From positions 1 to 21,777 of the IMG/VR virus record IMGVR_UViG_3300049255_000539: a stretch of DNA of 21,777 nt; one strand, 5' to 3'. Under the pieces are notes generated by a model. The model did no database searches. It saw only the letters and a program-made list of their open reading frames with translations, and was not told the origin of the DNA. Below, piece after piece: positions 14,441-21,777 of the stretch. Origin of the DNA: a virus. Position 1 is the stretch's first letter. Every line of letters starts with the position of its first letter. The position numbers were made by a program, and so were the translations under genes.

Positions 14441-15618
14441 GGGCGCACCTGCTTCGCCGAGAAGCGCGGCGTCACGGTCTTGTTCGCACGCGCCTCGAGC
14501 TCGGCCCGGAGCATCGTGAGCCGGGAGCGGGGGAGCTTCTCGCCGATGGACTTGAGCAGCTTCGAGAGCGAGTCCTTGTCGACCGTGGCGAGCTTGGCCA
14601 GGAGCGTCATCCTCGGCAGGCCCGTCGCCTCCTCGAGGAGGTTCAGCGTGGGCTCGAGTGGGTACTCCGTGCTCGTGATGGGCAGAAGCTGATAGCGGAC
14701 GCCCCCGAGCTCCAGCTTCTCCTGCTCCTCGAGATGCGCCCGCAGAACGTTCTCGAGCTCGCCCTTGCGCGCGTAGGCGATCTTCGCGATCCGAGCGACC
14801 TCCTCACGCTCGCGAGCGACCGCCTCCAGGTCGCTCTGGTCGATGGCGATCGTCGTGCGCTTCCCTGCGAGGGCATCGGCGTACGCGCTGCACTGCTTCT
14901 TGTGGTCGCAGTAGACGCAGTTCGGGTTGGGCCGGGCCGGGTACTCCTGCGCGCTCTCGGTCTGCTCGCCGACGGCGATGACGTACCGGCGCGCGGCCTC
15001 GAGTTGCTCGGGCGTGCGCGACGTCCGGAGCCTCAGGTCGTGCCGCAGCATGTCGTACTGGAGCTCGATCTCCCGAGCCCAGGGGAACAGCTGCTGCGCG
15101 GCCATGTGGTAGAGCGAGAGCTGCAGGCTCTCGGCGACCTCGTCGCGCGTGAAGACGACGCGGTTCGTCTTGTAGTCACGCACCCGAATGGTGTGGTCGT
15201 CGATGCGATCGATGCGGTCGATGGAGCCGACGACGCGGAACCGACCGACGGTGATCTCGAAGGGCTGCTCGACCGCGAGCACGTCCTTCGGGTCGACAAC
15301 GCGCTCGCCCCGGCAGAAGGACTTCAGGATCTCCGCACCCTCGCCGAAGAGGCCGAGGCCCGTCAGCCCCTCGTTCGTCCAGGCGACCTGCCAGAGGTCG
15401 AGGGCGTGCTCCGGCGAGAGCGGCTCGACCCGGTGGTCAATCGCGTGCTCGCCGACGAGTTGCTCGAGGGTCCAGTGGACCGCCTTGCCGAACTTGAGCT
15501 CGACGCCCGGTTCGGCTTCGAGATGGTCGATGTAGTGCAGCCGGAACGAGAGCGGGCACTGCTCGTAGCGCTGCAGGCGGGAGAAGCTCAGATGCCTGTT
15601 CGTGAACGTCGTCCTCAT
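14437..15618 (-). CDS. PD-(D/E)XK nuclease with Fe-S cysteines (Cas4/RecB-like)
   Basis: The product is 393 residues from ATG 15618; a GTG six bases upstream (15624) would add two residues. It begins with 'LSFSRLQRYEQCPLSFRLHY', typical of RecB-family nucleases. Numbering from the GTG, the catalytic core shows His50, Asp136 in 'VGSIDRID', Asp150 and Lys152 in 'VRDYKTNR', and Gln168 in 'LQLSLYHM'. Cys23 together with Cys236, Cys239 and Cys245 ('CVYCDHKKQC') has the arrangement of the iron-sulphur cluster seen in Cas4 and AddB nucleases. It is likely a DNA exonuclease in recombination or end processing. No CRISPR genes lie nearby. The TGA stop overlaps the next GTG start. Confidence 0.92.
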   Translation of the reverse strand: MRTTFTNRHLSFSRLQRYEQCPLSFRLHYIDHLEAEPGVELKFGKAVHWTLEQLVGEHAIDHRVEPLSPEHALDLWQVAWTNEGLTGLGLFGEGAEILKSFCRGERVVDPKDVLAVEQPFEITVGRFRVVGSIDRIDRIDDHTIRVRDYKTNRVVFTRDEVAESLQLSLYHMAAQQLFPWAREIELQYDMLRHDLRLRTSRTPEQLEAARRYVIAVGEQTESAQEYPARPNPNCVYCDHKKQCSAYADALAGKRTTIAIDQSDLEAVAREREEVARIAKIAYARKGELENVLRAHLEEQEKLELGGVRYQLLPITSTEYPLEPTLNLLEEATGLPRMTLLAKLATVDKDSLSKLLKSIGEKLPRSRLTMLRAELEARANKTVTPRFSAKQVRP

Positions 15619-15778
15619 GCCCACTGTTAGGCAGCGCGCTCACACGACTTCGGCGGGAAAGTGATTGGCGTGTCGCTTTCCTCGCTGGACCGTCGTGGAT
15701 GGCAGAGGTGGTCACGGACCACCGAGAATTCGGCTCGATCGTGAACCGAGGTCGAAAAACATCGAGAAAAGGGGGGGG
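15619..15778. promoter_or_regulatory. Intergenic region with clustered inverted repeats
   Basis: This gap lies between the primase-helicase palindrome and the nuclease operon. It has GGAAAGTGA paired with TCGCTTTCC (15656-15681; 8 of 9 pairs) and GGTGGTC-ACG-GACCACC (15707-15723; 7 of 7). A run of eight G (15771-15778) abuts the large palindrome. It is likely a promoter or replication control region; I could not assign -35/-10 boxes with confidence. Confidence 0.5.
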
Positions 15779-15832
15779 TGTTCACGGGATCCCTTAACTA
15801 AGAGATCTCTCTGTTAAGGGATCCCGTGAACA
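15779..15832. repeat. 54-bp near-perfect palindrome at end of primase-helicase gene
   Basis: Outer arms of 20 bases (TGTTCACGGGATCCCTTAAC and its exact reverse complement) surround a concentric inner palindrome AGAGATCTCT; only the two pairs at 15799/15812 and 15800/15811 mismatch. It contains the TAA stop and the last codons of the leftward primase-helicase gene. It could be a replication origin, operator or terminator. The leftward side is followed by a C8 run then TTTT, so an intrinsic terminator is not clear-cut. Confidence 0.85.
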
Positions 15833-18750
15833 GCTGGGCCTGCTCCAGCTACGAGCGAGCGAAGCTTGGTCGCGATCTCGGTTGGCACGGGACGACGCCC
15901 GGAGGCGTAGTTCGTGATCGCGCCCGCACTGCACCCGAGGGCACGCGCAGTGGACCGGATGCCGCCGAGGATCTGCACGTGCTTCGTCAACTCGGCGAGG
16001 TCCATCGCCGTGTCTTCTCGCGTCGGCCCTGGCTTCATCGCCCGGATCTCCACCCCGCCCGCCGTCCAGCCGAACCCGCTCGGGAGCACCGTCCCCACGT
16101 GGAGCGCCCGCCCCGGGCGGGTCCGGTGGACCGCTCGGATGCGCCCGTGCGCCTGCTCGAGCTCCGCGCGGCACATGGCCTCGAGCCTCTGCTCCCACGT
16201 CGGCCCGAGGCCGAGGAAGGCCGCGTCGTTTCTCGCGTCACCAACGTTGGGCCACGGATCGCCGAGCGTCGCGAGCGCGTCCACGTCGGCCATCGTGTTC
16301 AGGCCGCGGACGGCGCCGTAGTGGCCGAAAAGGATCTCCCCGCTCCATGCACGCAGGACGGGCCCCAGCTTCTCGCGCGCCTGCTGCACCTCCGCCTTCG
16401 TCAGTTCCTCGGGTGGCTCGTCATCGAGGCGCCACGCGGCTTCCAGGTGCACGCGCAGGAGCCGCATCGTGATCAGCCCCAGGCGACGGCACGAGCCATC
16501 CTCGCCGGCCCAGTCGATCGCCGCGCGCAGGGCGGGTACCACGGCGTCCTGCGACAGCCTGCCGCCGACGAACCACCCCTTGCGCGTCGCCGTCCGGCAC
16601 CGCAGCAGGGTCCTCGCGATGGGAGCACCGTCCGCCGCGGCGAACCTGTGGAAGCGCGGTGCGTAGCCGACGATCTTCTCGAAGACCGGCAGGTGCAGCT
16701 CCGCGTTCGCATCGGTCACGACGACGGAGCCCTGGCGCTTGAGCGCGCGCGTGAGGTCGGTGCGCGGCATCGTCAGGACGAGCGCGTGCGCCTCGCCCCG
16801 CTTCTCTACGCGGACAGCGACGCGAACCGGGGTGGTTACCGCCCGATGCAACGTCCCGAGCACACGCGAGGCATTCCCGAGCCGCTTCGCGTAGTTCTCG
16901 GAGCCCTTGGCAACGTAGATGTCCGCGCGCTGGATCGGCGGCGCCCGCGACCGGCGCTCCTCGGGGATGGCGCCCTTGGCGCCGTCGACGAGCGCCGCGA
17001 TGTCGGCGCCAGGGAGGACCTCGCGCAGGGCGATGACGGGCTCGGTTGGTGCGTCCGCGTCGGCCAGGTCCATCCAGCGGTCGAACGCCTCGACGATGGG
17101 CCGCATGGCGAGGGCGTACTTCCCCTCGAAGGAGCCGAGACGGTCCCGGGCATCGGCGAAATCGTGACGGCCGAAGGTGACGGTCTCCAGCGCGGCGGGC
17201 GGCTCGTCGATGACGAGCAGGCCCGAAGCCCCGGCGGCCGAGTCGAGCTCGCCCAGGAGGGCGTGTGGGCCCACTGTGACGCGCGCATCGTCCGGGCCCT
17301 CGACGCCGTCCTTCGCCTTGCACACGTCGCGGTGCTCGCAGTCCCTGCAGAGGACCCACTGCATGGGCTGGCCACCTTCGACCAGGGGCGCTGCGACGGC
17401 GGCGAGCCGACACTCGAGCGTCCCGTCCTCGCGGACGACCGACAGCGGCCCGAAGATGCGGCGGACGGCCGTCCCACGCGCGCGCAGGTCGCTGGCGACC
17501 TGGATCGCGAGCGTGTTCTTGTCGAGGCTGATCGACGTCTTGGACTGCGGTGGCGCGCGAAGGCCCTTCGCATCGGGGCTCGCGTACGGCTTTGCCGCGC
17601 GCTCGGTGGCGACGGTCATCGCGGCGTTCGTCTTTCCAAGGCCGCACTCGGCCGAGATCACCGTCAAGCCGTCAGGGGCGCCGCGGATGGCCGCCGTCAT
17701 CGCGGCGAGCGACTCCGCGAGGGGAACCACAGGGACGGGGCCCGCGGCGCCCACCTGGGCGCGCAGGCGCGCCTCGGCGCGCGTGGGAGCCGCCTGGTCG
17801 ATGGCTTCCGCGACGGCCTGCCACTGCCGGCGCAGGCTCGGGTAGCCGGTGATCTCGAGCCGGTCGGCGTAGCGGCGGGCCGTGTCGCGCGCGCCGCGCG
17901 CGTGGCTGGCGGGCTTCTCGGAGCCCGCGGCGGTCGCGATCCAGTCAACCATGGCGGGCAGGCGCTCCGGGGGGAGGCCGCGTCCAAGCAGCGCGCCGCC
18001 GAGGGCGAGGTACATCTCGTGCCAGCGGTCGGTGACGCTCTCACGTACGGCCTTCGCGATGGCGACGGCGCGGTCCTGCCATTGCGTCGGCAACTCAGGC
18101 GCCCACGCGAGCTCGGCATGCGTGCGCAGGGCGCGCGGGGCGCGGTCGGGCTCCTGGCTCGGGGGCGGCTCCGCGATCGGCTCGAGCTCGATGGCGCGCA
18201 TGCGCGAGAGATCCACTACCGGACTGCGGTAGGCTCCCGTCCGCCGCCGAACGACGTGTGCGAGGCGGAAGTGACGCGTCCAATCCCGACACGTCCAGTC
18301 GACCTCGAGCCCTGCGCTCTCGAGCGAGAGGAGCCAGCGGCGGATGTAGGGCTCGGCCTTCGTGACGGGGATTGGGTTCGCGAGGGGCTGCACGATGTGG
18401 CGCCCGTGGAGCGTGTGGTAGATGCCGCACCTCGCGAGCTCCGGCGTGGTGTCCCACTCGAAGGCGGCCTGCGTGCGCAGTGCGTCGTTCCACTCGGCGT
18501 GGCCCGGGTTGTCGATGTCGCAGACGAAGGTCGTCGTGAGGACGGGCCGGTCGAAGTAGGGCAGGCCTGGCTTGTTGATCCGAGGCTGACGAGTGGCACC
18601 CTCGACGATGTACGTGACGAAGTGGGCGTCCGTCTTGTACACGCGCTCGATGGCCTCGCGCATGTCCACGACCTCGTAGGCATCGACCACTGCCCGTCCC
18701 GAACCGTCGAACCCGCGGTTGTGGATGTCGGGAGCGACGGCGATCTTCAC
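15814..18750 (-). CDS. Multidomain primase-helicase with C-terminal HTH
   Basis: The 978-residue product appears to combine four parts. Residues about 40-170 look like an archaeo-eukaryotic primase: Asp78-x-Asp80 in 'FVCDIDN', His118 in 'LHGRHIVQPL', and 'VDWTCRDWTRHFRLAHVVR' (150-168) with Asp151/Asp156. About 220-320 is a helical linker like primase C-terminal domains. About 360-880 is an SF2/DinG-like helicase: Walker A 'AECGLGKT' (367-374), Cys447, Cys468, Cys471 and Cys477 like an Fe-S cluster, Asp515-Glu516 ('VIDEPP'), and motif VI 'QAHGRIRAVHR' (866-876). About 920-968 is a Cro/XRE-like HTH ('TARALGCSAGAITNYASGRR'). It would prime and unwind DNA at an origin. The GTG start overlaps the upstream stop as GTGA. 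TAA, rather than TGA, ends it inside the 54-bp palindrome. Confidence 0.85.
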   Translation of the reverse strand: MKIAVAPDIHNRGFDGSGRAVVDAYEVVDMREAIERVYKTDAHFVTYIVEGATRQPRINKPGLPYFDRPVLTTTFVCDIDNPGHAEWNDALRTQAAFEWDTTPELARCGIYHTLHGRHIVQPLANPIPVTKAEPYIRRWLLSLESAGLEVDWTCRDWTRHFRLAHVVRRRTGAYRSPVVDLSRMRAIELEPIAEPPPSQEPDRAPRALRTHAELAWAPELPTQWQDRAVAIAKAVRESVTDRWHEMYLALGGALLGRGLPPERLPAMVDWIATAAGSEKPASHARGARDTARRYADRLEITGYPSLRRQWQAVAEAIDQAAPTRAEARLRAQVGAAGPVPVVPLAESLAAMTAAIRGAPDGLTVISAECGLGKTNAAMTVATERAAKPYASPDAKGLRAPPQSKTSISLDKNTLAIQVASDLRARGTAVRRIFGPLSVVREDGTLECRLAAVAAPLVEGGQPMQWVLCRDCEHRDVCKAKDGVEGPDDARVTVGPHALLGELDSAAGASGLLVIDEPPAALETVTFGRHDFADARDRLGSFEGKYALAMRPIVEAFDRWMDLADADAPTEPVIALREVLPGADIAALVDGAKGAIPEERRSRAPPIQRADIYVAKGSENYAKRLGNASRVLGTLHRAVTTPVRVAVRVEKRGEAHALVLTMPRTDLTRALKRQGSVVVTDANAELHLPVFEKIVGYAPRFHRFAAADGAPIARTLLRCRTATRKGWFVGGRLSQDAVVPALRAAIDWAGEDGSCRRLGLITMRLLRVHLEAAWRLDDEPPEELTKAEVQQAREKLGPVLRAWSGEILFGHYGAVRGLNTMADVDALATLGDPWPNVGDARNDAAFLGLGPTWEQRLEAMCRAELEQAHGRIRAVHRTRPGRALHVGTVLPSGFGWTAGGVEIRAMKPGPTREDTAMDLAELTKHVQILGGIRSTARALGCSAGAITNYASGRRPVPTEIATKLRSLVAGAGPAVHGIP

Positions 18751-19133
18751 GCCGCCCTCCGACGGCGCTCGGCGAGTGCGGCCTCAACGAGGCCCACGCC
18801 CGCAGCCACGTTCTCCGCCATCGAGCGCGCCTCGTCGAACGCGACGAGCGCGTAGACGCACCCGCCCTGCGTGACGAGGCGCGCGAAACGCTCCTGCTCG
18901 GGGCTGCGCTCCCCGCCGGGGCCCTTGACCTCGATCTCCAGGCGCCAGCCCTCGGGGCGCACGTAGCCGGAGATGTCCGCGGCCCCCTTCGGCACGCCCG
19001 TGTGGAACACGCGAACGACGCGCCCTCGTTCGTCGCGAACGGGGATGGAGCCGACGTTCTGGCGCCAGATCCGCATGTCGGGGCGGCGCCCGAGCGCGAG
19101 CATCAGGCGGCGCATGAACTCGCCCTCGGTCAC
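18747..19133 (-). CDS. VRR-NUC domain nuclease
   Basis: The 128-residue product starts with GTG at 19133, overlapping the helicase stop as GTGA (an ATG at 19115 is the alternative). The core 'VPKGAADISGY' with Asp, followed by 'RLEIEVKGPGGERSPEQERF' with Glu, Lys and Gln, is the PD-(D/E)XK signature of VRR-NUC enzymes, small phage-type resolvase or structure-specific nucleases. Length is normal for the stand-alone phage form. Position between helicase and primase-helicase fits recombination or fork processing. A much longer in-frame reading runs upstream across the helicase gene, but it is a shadow with atypical composition. Confidence 0.92.
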   Translation of the reverse strand: MTEGEFMRRLMLALGRRPDMRIWRQNVGSIPVRDERGRVVRVFHTGVPKGAADISGYVRPEGWRLEIEVKGPGGERSPEQERFARLVTQGGCVYALVAFDEARSMAENVAAGVGLVEAALAERRRRAA

Positions 19134-20581
19134 AGCCGCCCCCAGGCGCCCATGACCCACTCGGGCGGCGGTGGGGCGCCGTATCGTTCGATGAACTTCG
19201 CCCGCACCCAGAAGGCGTCCTGCCTTTTCGCTCGCGCCAGGGCCCAGAGCTGCTCGAAGACCGCGCGCTGCATCCCGCGGTTCCAGGTCTCTCGCGCCCC
19301 CTTCTTCGCCTCGACGTCCTCGCGCGCGATCGGCGTGTCCCCCGGCTTCGCGAGCACGAGCTGCCCCTCGATCTCCGCGGGAACGGGCCGCGGCTCGGTG
19401 AAGAAGAACCCGCACTCGGGGCAGATGCGCATGCGCGCGGGCAGGACCGCCTGGCACTGGTCGCAGATGCGGATCGGAACCTCGACGGCCTCGCCGCGCT
19501 GTCGCTTGGGGCGCGGCTCGAGCGAGAACTCCCGCTCCTCCTGGGGGAGGCCGTGCTCGCGCGCGCAGCCGGCGTGGTCGAGGATGATCGCGCGCTGCCC
19601 CTGCCAAGGCCGCAAGATGCGGCCAGCCTGCTGCAGGTACAGGCCCGTCGACTTCGTGGGGCGCGCGAGGATGGCGCACTTGACGGAGGGCTGATCCCAG
19701 CCTTCGGAGAGGACGCCGCACGACGACACGACGAGGGTCTCCCCGCGGTCGATGCGAGCGAGGATCGCGTCGCGTTCGGGGGTCGGCGTCGCGCCGTCGA
19801 GGTGCTCGGCCGTGATGCCCGCCTGCCGGAAGCGCTCGACGACGTGCTTCGAGTGCTTCACGCTGACGGCGAAGGCGACTGTGCGCATGCCGGGCGCGTG
19901 CTTCTGCCAGTGCTCGACGATGTCGCCGACGAGCCGCGCCTGATCGACCGCGGCGTCGAGCTGGTCCTGGGCGTAGTCGCCCGCCCGCACGCGGACGCCG
20001 GCGAGATTCGGCAGGCGCTCCTTCGGCACCGTGAAGACGTGCGGCTCGACGAGGTAGCCCTGCGCGATGAGGTCCCTGATCGAGGCGACCAGGAGCAGAT
20101 CCTCGTAGAACTCCCCGAGCCCGCGGTTGTCGGCCCGGTAGGGCGTCGCTGTGAACCCGAGATGGACGGCATTGGGGTAGTGCGCGCGCATCTCGCGGTA
20201 GGAGCGCGCGAGCTCACGGTGGGCATCGTCGACGATGACGATGTCCGCCGGAGGCTTCGGCCTGTGCCGGAGCGTGTCGATGCTGGCCACCTGGACCGGG
20301 GCGGCGGGACGGCGTCGCGCGTCGGACGCCATGAGCACGCCGACCTGCTGCTCCCGTAGCCCGGCACGCAGGAGCTTCTCGTAGGTCTGCTGAATCAGCT
20401 CTCGGCGGTGCGCGACGACGAGCGCGGTGTGCCCACGTGCGACCGCATCGGCGACCACGCGCGCGAAGACGACCGTCTTGCCGCTACCCGTGGCGGCGAC
20501 CACGACGATGCGCCGCCTGCCGGCGGCGATCCGCGCCTCGAGCTCACGTATAGCGTTCTCCTGGTACGGACGAAGCTGCAA
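19130..20581 (-). CDS. SF2 helicase (RadD-like) with zinc finger
   Basis: The 483-residue product is a DEAD/DEAH-type helicase. Motifs: 'LRPYQENAI' (3-11), Walker A ATGSGKT (30-36), motif II VDDAH with Asp117-Asp118-x-His120 (a variant of DEAH), TATP (143-146), and motif VI QQAGRILRP (316-324). A four-Cys zinc site follows: Cys372, Cys375, Cys386, Cys389. The C-terminal 'RDAFWVRAKFIERYGAPPPPEWV'-like end (shown in parts) resembles RadD/SSL2-type proteins, which act in repair and recombination. The start is TTG at 20581, decided by GAGGAGG at 20592-20586 with a 4-base spacer; this site overlaps the stop of the upstream gene. It is coupled by GTGA to the VRR-NUC gene. Confidence 0.93.
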   Translation of the reverse strand: MQLRPYQENAIRELEARIAAGRRRIVVVAATGSGKTVVFARVVADAVARGHTALVVAHRRELIQQTYEKLLRAGLREQQVGVLMASDARRRPAAPVQVASIDTLRHRPKPPADIVIVDDAHRELARSYREMRAHYPNAVHLGFTATPYRADNRGLGEFYEDLLLVASIRDLIAQGYLVEPHVFTVPKERLPNLAGVRVRAGDYAQDQLDAAVDQARLVGDIVEHWQKHAPGMRTVAFAVSVKHSKHVVERFRQAGITAEHLDGATPTPERDAILARIDRGETLVVSSCGVLSEGWDQPSVKCAILARPTKSTGLYLQQAGRILRPWQGQRAIILDHAGCAREHGLPQEEREFSLEPRPKRQRGEAVEVPIRICDQCQAVLPARMRICPECGFFFTEPRPVPAEIEGQLVLAKPGDTPIAREDVEAKKGARETWNRGMQRAVFEQLWALARAKRQDAFWVRAKFIERYGAPPPPEWVMGAWGRL

Positions 20582-20590
20582 GAGGCCTCC

Positions 20591-20950
20591 TCACGAGCGC
20601 GCGTTGATGCGCTCCCACTCGACGCAGGACGAGCGTTCGGGACGGCCGCATCCGCCGCCCGGCACGAACGAACGGCAGCGGATCGAGCCAGCGGAGCGCT
20701 CGTAGTCGGGGCAGATGAAGCGCCGGATGACGAGGCGCACCTCACCGTGCAGCTCCATCTCGATGCGGCGCTCGTTGATGACGAAGGGGCTGTCCGGGAT
20801 CCGGCGCGGAAGCCACGCCAGCGCGAGCGCGACGCCCTCCTCGTCGAAGCCCGCGGCGCGGGCGCGCGCGGCGACGTACGCGGCGAGCGCCTGGTCAGCG
20901 GCCCTCTGCCAGTCGGCGGAGGGCGAGGACGTCGCGGGCGGCGCGGTCAC
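20591..20950 (-). CDS. Small Cys-containing hypothetical protein
   Basis: The 119-residue product has an N-terminal helical part (about 12-45) and a C-terminal cysteine cluster ('FICPDYERSAGSIRCRSF', then 'GGGCGRPERSSCVEW'), which could bind zinc. It is not a family I recognise. I place the start at GTG 20950, because the ATG at 20995 would overlap the 60-residue gene by 101 bases and its N-terminal 15 residues look random. The GTG has no strong ribosome-binding site, so the start is uncertain; some overlap with the upstream gene (56 bases) remains. The stop lies inside the ribosome-binding site of the helicase gene. Confidence 0.55.
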   Translation of the reverse strand: MTAPPATSSPSADWQRAADQALAAYVAARARAAGFDEEGVALALAWLPRRIPDSPFVINERRIEMELHGEVRLVIRRFICPDYERSAGSIRCRSFVPGGGCGRPERSSCVEWERINARS

Positions 20951-21077
20951 AGCCCGCGCGACACCCGAGGTAGTAGCGGATCGTCGTCTCGGCATCGGAA
21001 GGCAGCCGGTCGCCGAAGCGCTGCACGAGCTGGCGCACGATGGCCTCGGCCTGCTCGTGCAGCGGGTCCGGCGACAT
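20895..21077 (-). CDS. Very small hypothetical protein
   Basis: The 60-residue product is helical and charged ('LHEQAEAIVRQLVQRFGDRLP', then 'RYYLGCRAGCDRAARDVLALRR'), with two cysteines four apart. I do not recognise it. It starts at ATG 21077, 7 bases after the ssDNA-binding-like gene ends, and continues the operon. Its protein-like composition and G/C third positions support it as real. Confidence 0.55.
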   Translation of the reverse strand: MSPDPLHEQAEAIVRQLVQRFGDRLPSDAETTIRYYLGCRAGCDRAARDVLALRRLAEGR

Positions 21078-21084
21078 GGCTCGC

Positions 21085-21777
21085 TCAGAGCGCGAAGGGA
21101 TCGGCCGCCGCGGCGGGCTTCTCGCGTGCCTCGATGAAGCGCAGGGCGCGAGGCAGGTCCGCCGAGAGCAGGTCGCGAATGCGCTCGATCTTCATCTCGG
21201 CGAGGAAGGCCTGCGCGACATCGCGCGGCAGGGGACGGAGCCGATCGACGAGCTGGCGAGCCGTCTCCAGGTCGATCGTCTTCGGAGCGTCGGCGGGTGC
21301 GCCGTCGGCGTCCCCATCGGAGCCGTTGCCGATCGCGCCGAGGTCGTGGAGCCCGGCCGCAGCGATGCGGGCGCGCATCGCGTCATCGACGGGCAAGTCC
21401 GGGAGGATCGTGTACTTGGTCTTCGGATCCCCCTTCTTGCCGCGGCGGGTGACCTCGAAGCTGTACTTGTCGAGGCCATACTTGTCCTTCACGGCCAAGA
21501 CGTCCTTGAACCAAGCGGTGCCGCCCTCGATGATCTTCATCGCCCCCTCGGCAGGGACGAAGATGTTGAGCGACACGCGCAAGCTCGACTTCGCCGCCGA
21601 TCCCTCGGGCCGGGTGTCGGTGTACTTCTCGCCGTCCCAGTAGACCTCCTTGGCGTACGGCTCGCCGCAGAAGACGCCGACGACCTTGTCGCCATCGCTC
21701 TGCAGCCGTACAAAAATGCCGCCGGCGGCGGCATGCTTCTCGGCCAGTGCCTTCGCGTTGTCCCATGCGTTGCTCAT
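21085..21777 (-). CDS. Putative phage ssDNA-binding protein
   Basis: The 230-residue product has an N-terminal region (about 1-135) with Gly/Phe/Tyr/Trp-rich beta-like segments: 'GGIFVRLQSDGDKVVGVFCG', 'WDGEKYTD', 'YSFEVTRRGKKGDPKTKYTI' and 'LPDLPVDD' near the end of the core. This order resembles gp32-type OB-fold ssDNA-binding proteins of some phages, by eye only. An acidic linker follows, then a helical C-terminal part (about 165-225). The last residues 'ADPFAL' faintly recall the acidic Phe-containing tips of bacterial SSB proteins. Its place at the head of the replication genes supports the call. The gene reaches the window edge at its ATG, so its promoter lies outside. Confidence 0.65.
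   Translation of the reverse strand: MSNAWDNAKALAEKHAAAGGIFVRLQSDGDKVVGVFCGEPYAKEVYWDGEKYTDTRPEGSAAKSSLRVSLNIFVPAEGAMKIIEGGTAWFKDVLAVKDKYGLDKYSFEVTRRGKKGDPKTKYTILPDLPVDDAMRARIAAAGLHDLGAIGNGSDGDADGAPADAPKTIDLETARQLVDRLRPLPRDVAQAFLAEMKIERIRDLLSADLPRALRFIEAREKPAAAADPFAL

Noticed and set aside
14437-15618. Cas4-like nuclease as part of a CRISPR system
   Set aside because: No repeat array and no other cas gene in the window; this nuclease family is common in phage recombination modules.
15779-15832. Palindrome as a protelomerase (telRL) site of a linear plasmid-prophage
   Set aside because: The size and symmetry fit, but no protelomerase gene is seen in the window, so it is kept only as a remote alternative.
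16241-16250. CCAACGTTGG palindrome sharing CAACGTTG with the 24-bp palindrome
   Set aside because: Only ten bases, flanks differ from the larger site, and it lies within conserved coding sequence; chance is adequate.
15826-18855. 1009-codon rightward ORF
   Set aside because: Antisense to the primase-helicase gene, with repetitive Arg/Val/Ala-rich composition and no motif.

Overview
The window is a very GC-rich stretch of a tailed-phage or prophage genome. Its hosts are probably Myxococcota (Polyangiales/Sandaracinus-like). I infer this from the base composition, the codon use, the Cys-rich lipoproteins with Asp/Ala-rich linkers, and a HisKA/receiver protein; no marker gene proves it. All but one of the supported genes lie on the minus strand, so the genome reads from base 21777 down to base 1.

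Reading in the direction of transcription, 21777-11761 is a replication/recombination module. It holds a putative ssDNA-binding protein, two small genes, a RadD-like SF2 helicase, a VRR-NUC nuclease and a 978-residue primase-helicase with a C-terminal HTH. After a palindrome-rich gap come a Cas4/RecB-like nuclease with Fe-S cysteines, two small genes, two tandem ParB-superfamily proteins and a possible transcription factor. Many of these genes overlap by a GTGA or ATGA junction, which points to translational coupling. 11734-9905 holds three predicted secreted lipoproteins that look like lysogenic-conversion or host-derived cargo. 9541-8852 is a serine recombinase, followed by an HTH/coiled-coil protein, a small ORF, a ParB-methyltransferase fusion and a two-gene unit ending in a HisKA-receiver protein with no ATPase domain. 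5008-1 is the packaging and head module: terminase small, terminase large, portal, SPP1-gp7-like head morphogenesis protein and scaffold-like protein. The only rightward gene (5202-5420) sits between the two blocks.

The strongest signals are two DNA palindromes. One is a 54-bp near-perfect palindrome (25 of 27 pairs match) that contains the stop codon of the primase-helicase-HTH gene. The other is a perfect 24-bp palindrome that occupies exactly eight codons just after the HTH of a ParB-like gene, using codons atypical for this genome. Each lies in or beside a gene for a likely DNA-binding protein. That suggests, without proving it, built-in origin, centromere or operator sites for the encoded proteins.

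No tRNA, rRNA, CRISPR array, insertion sequence, DNA polymerase, classical repressor or tail gene was recognised.
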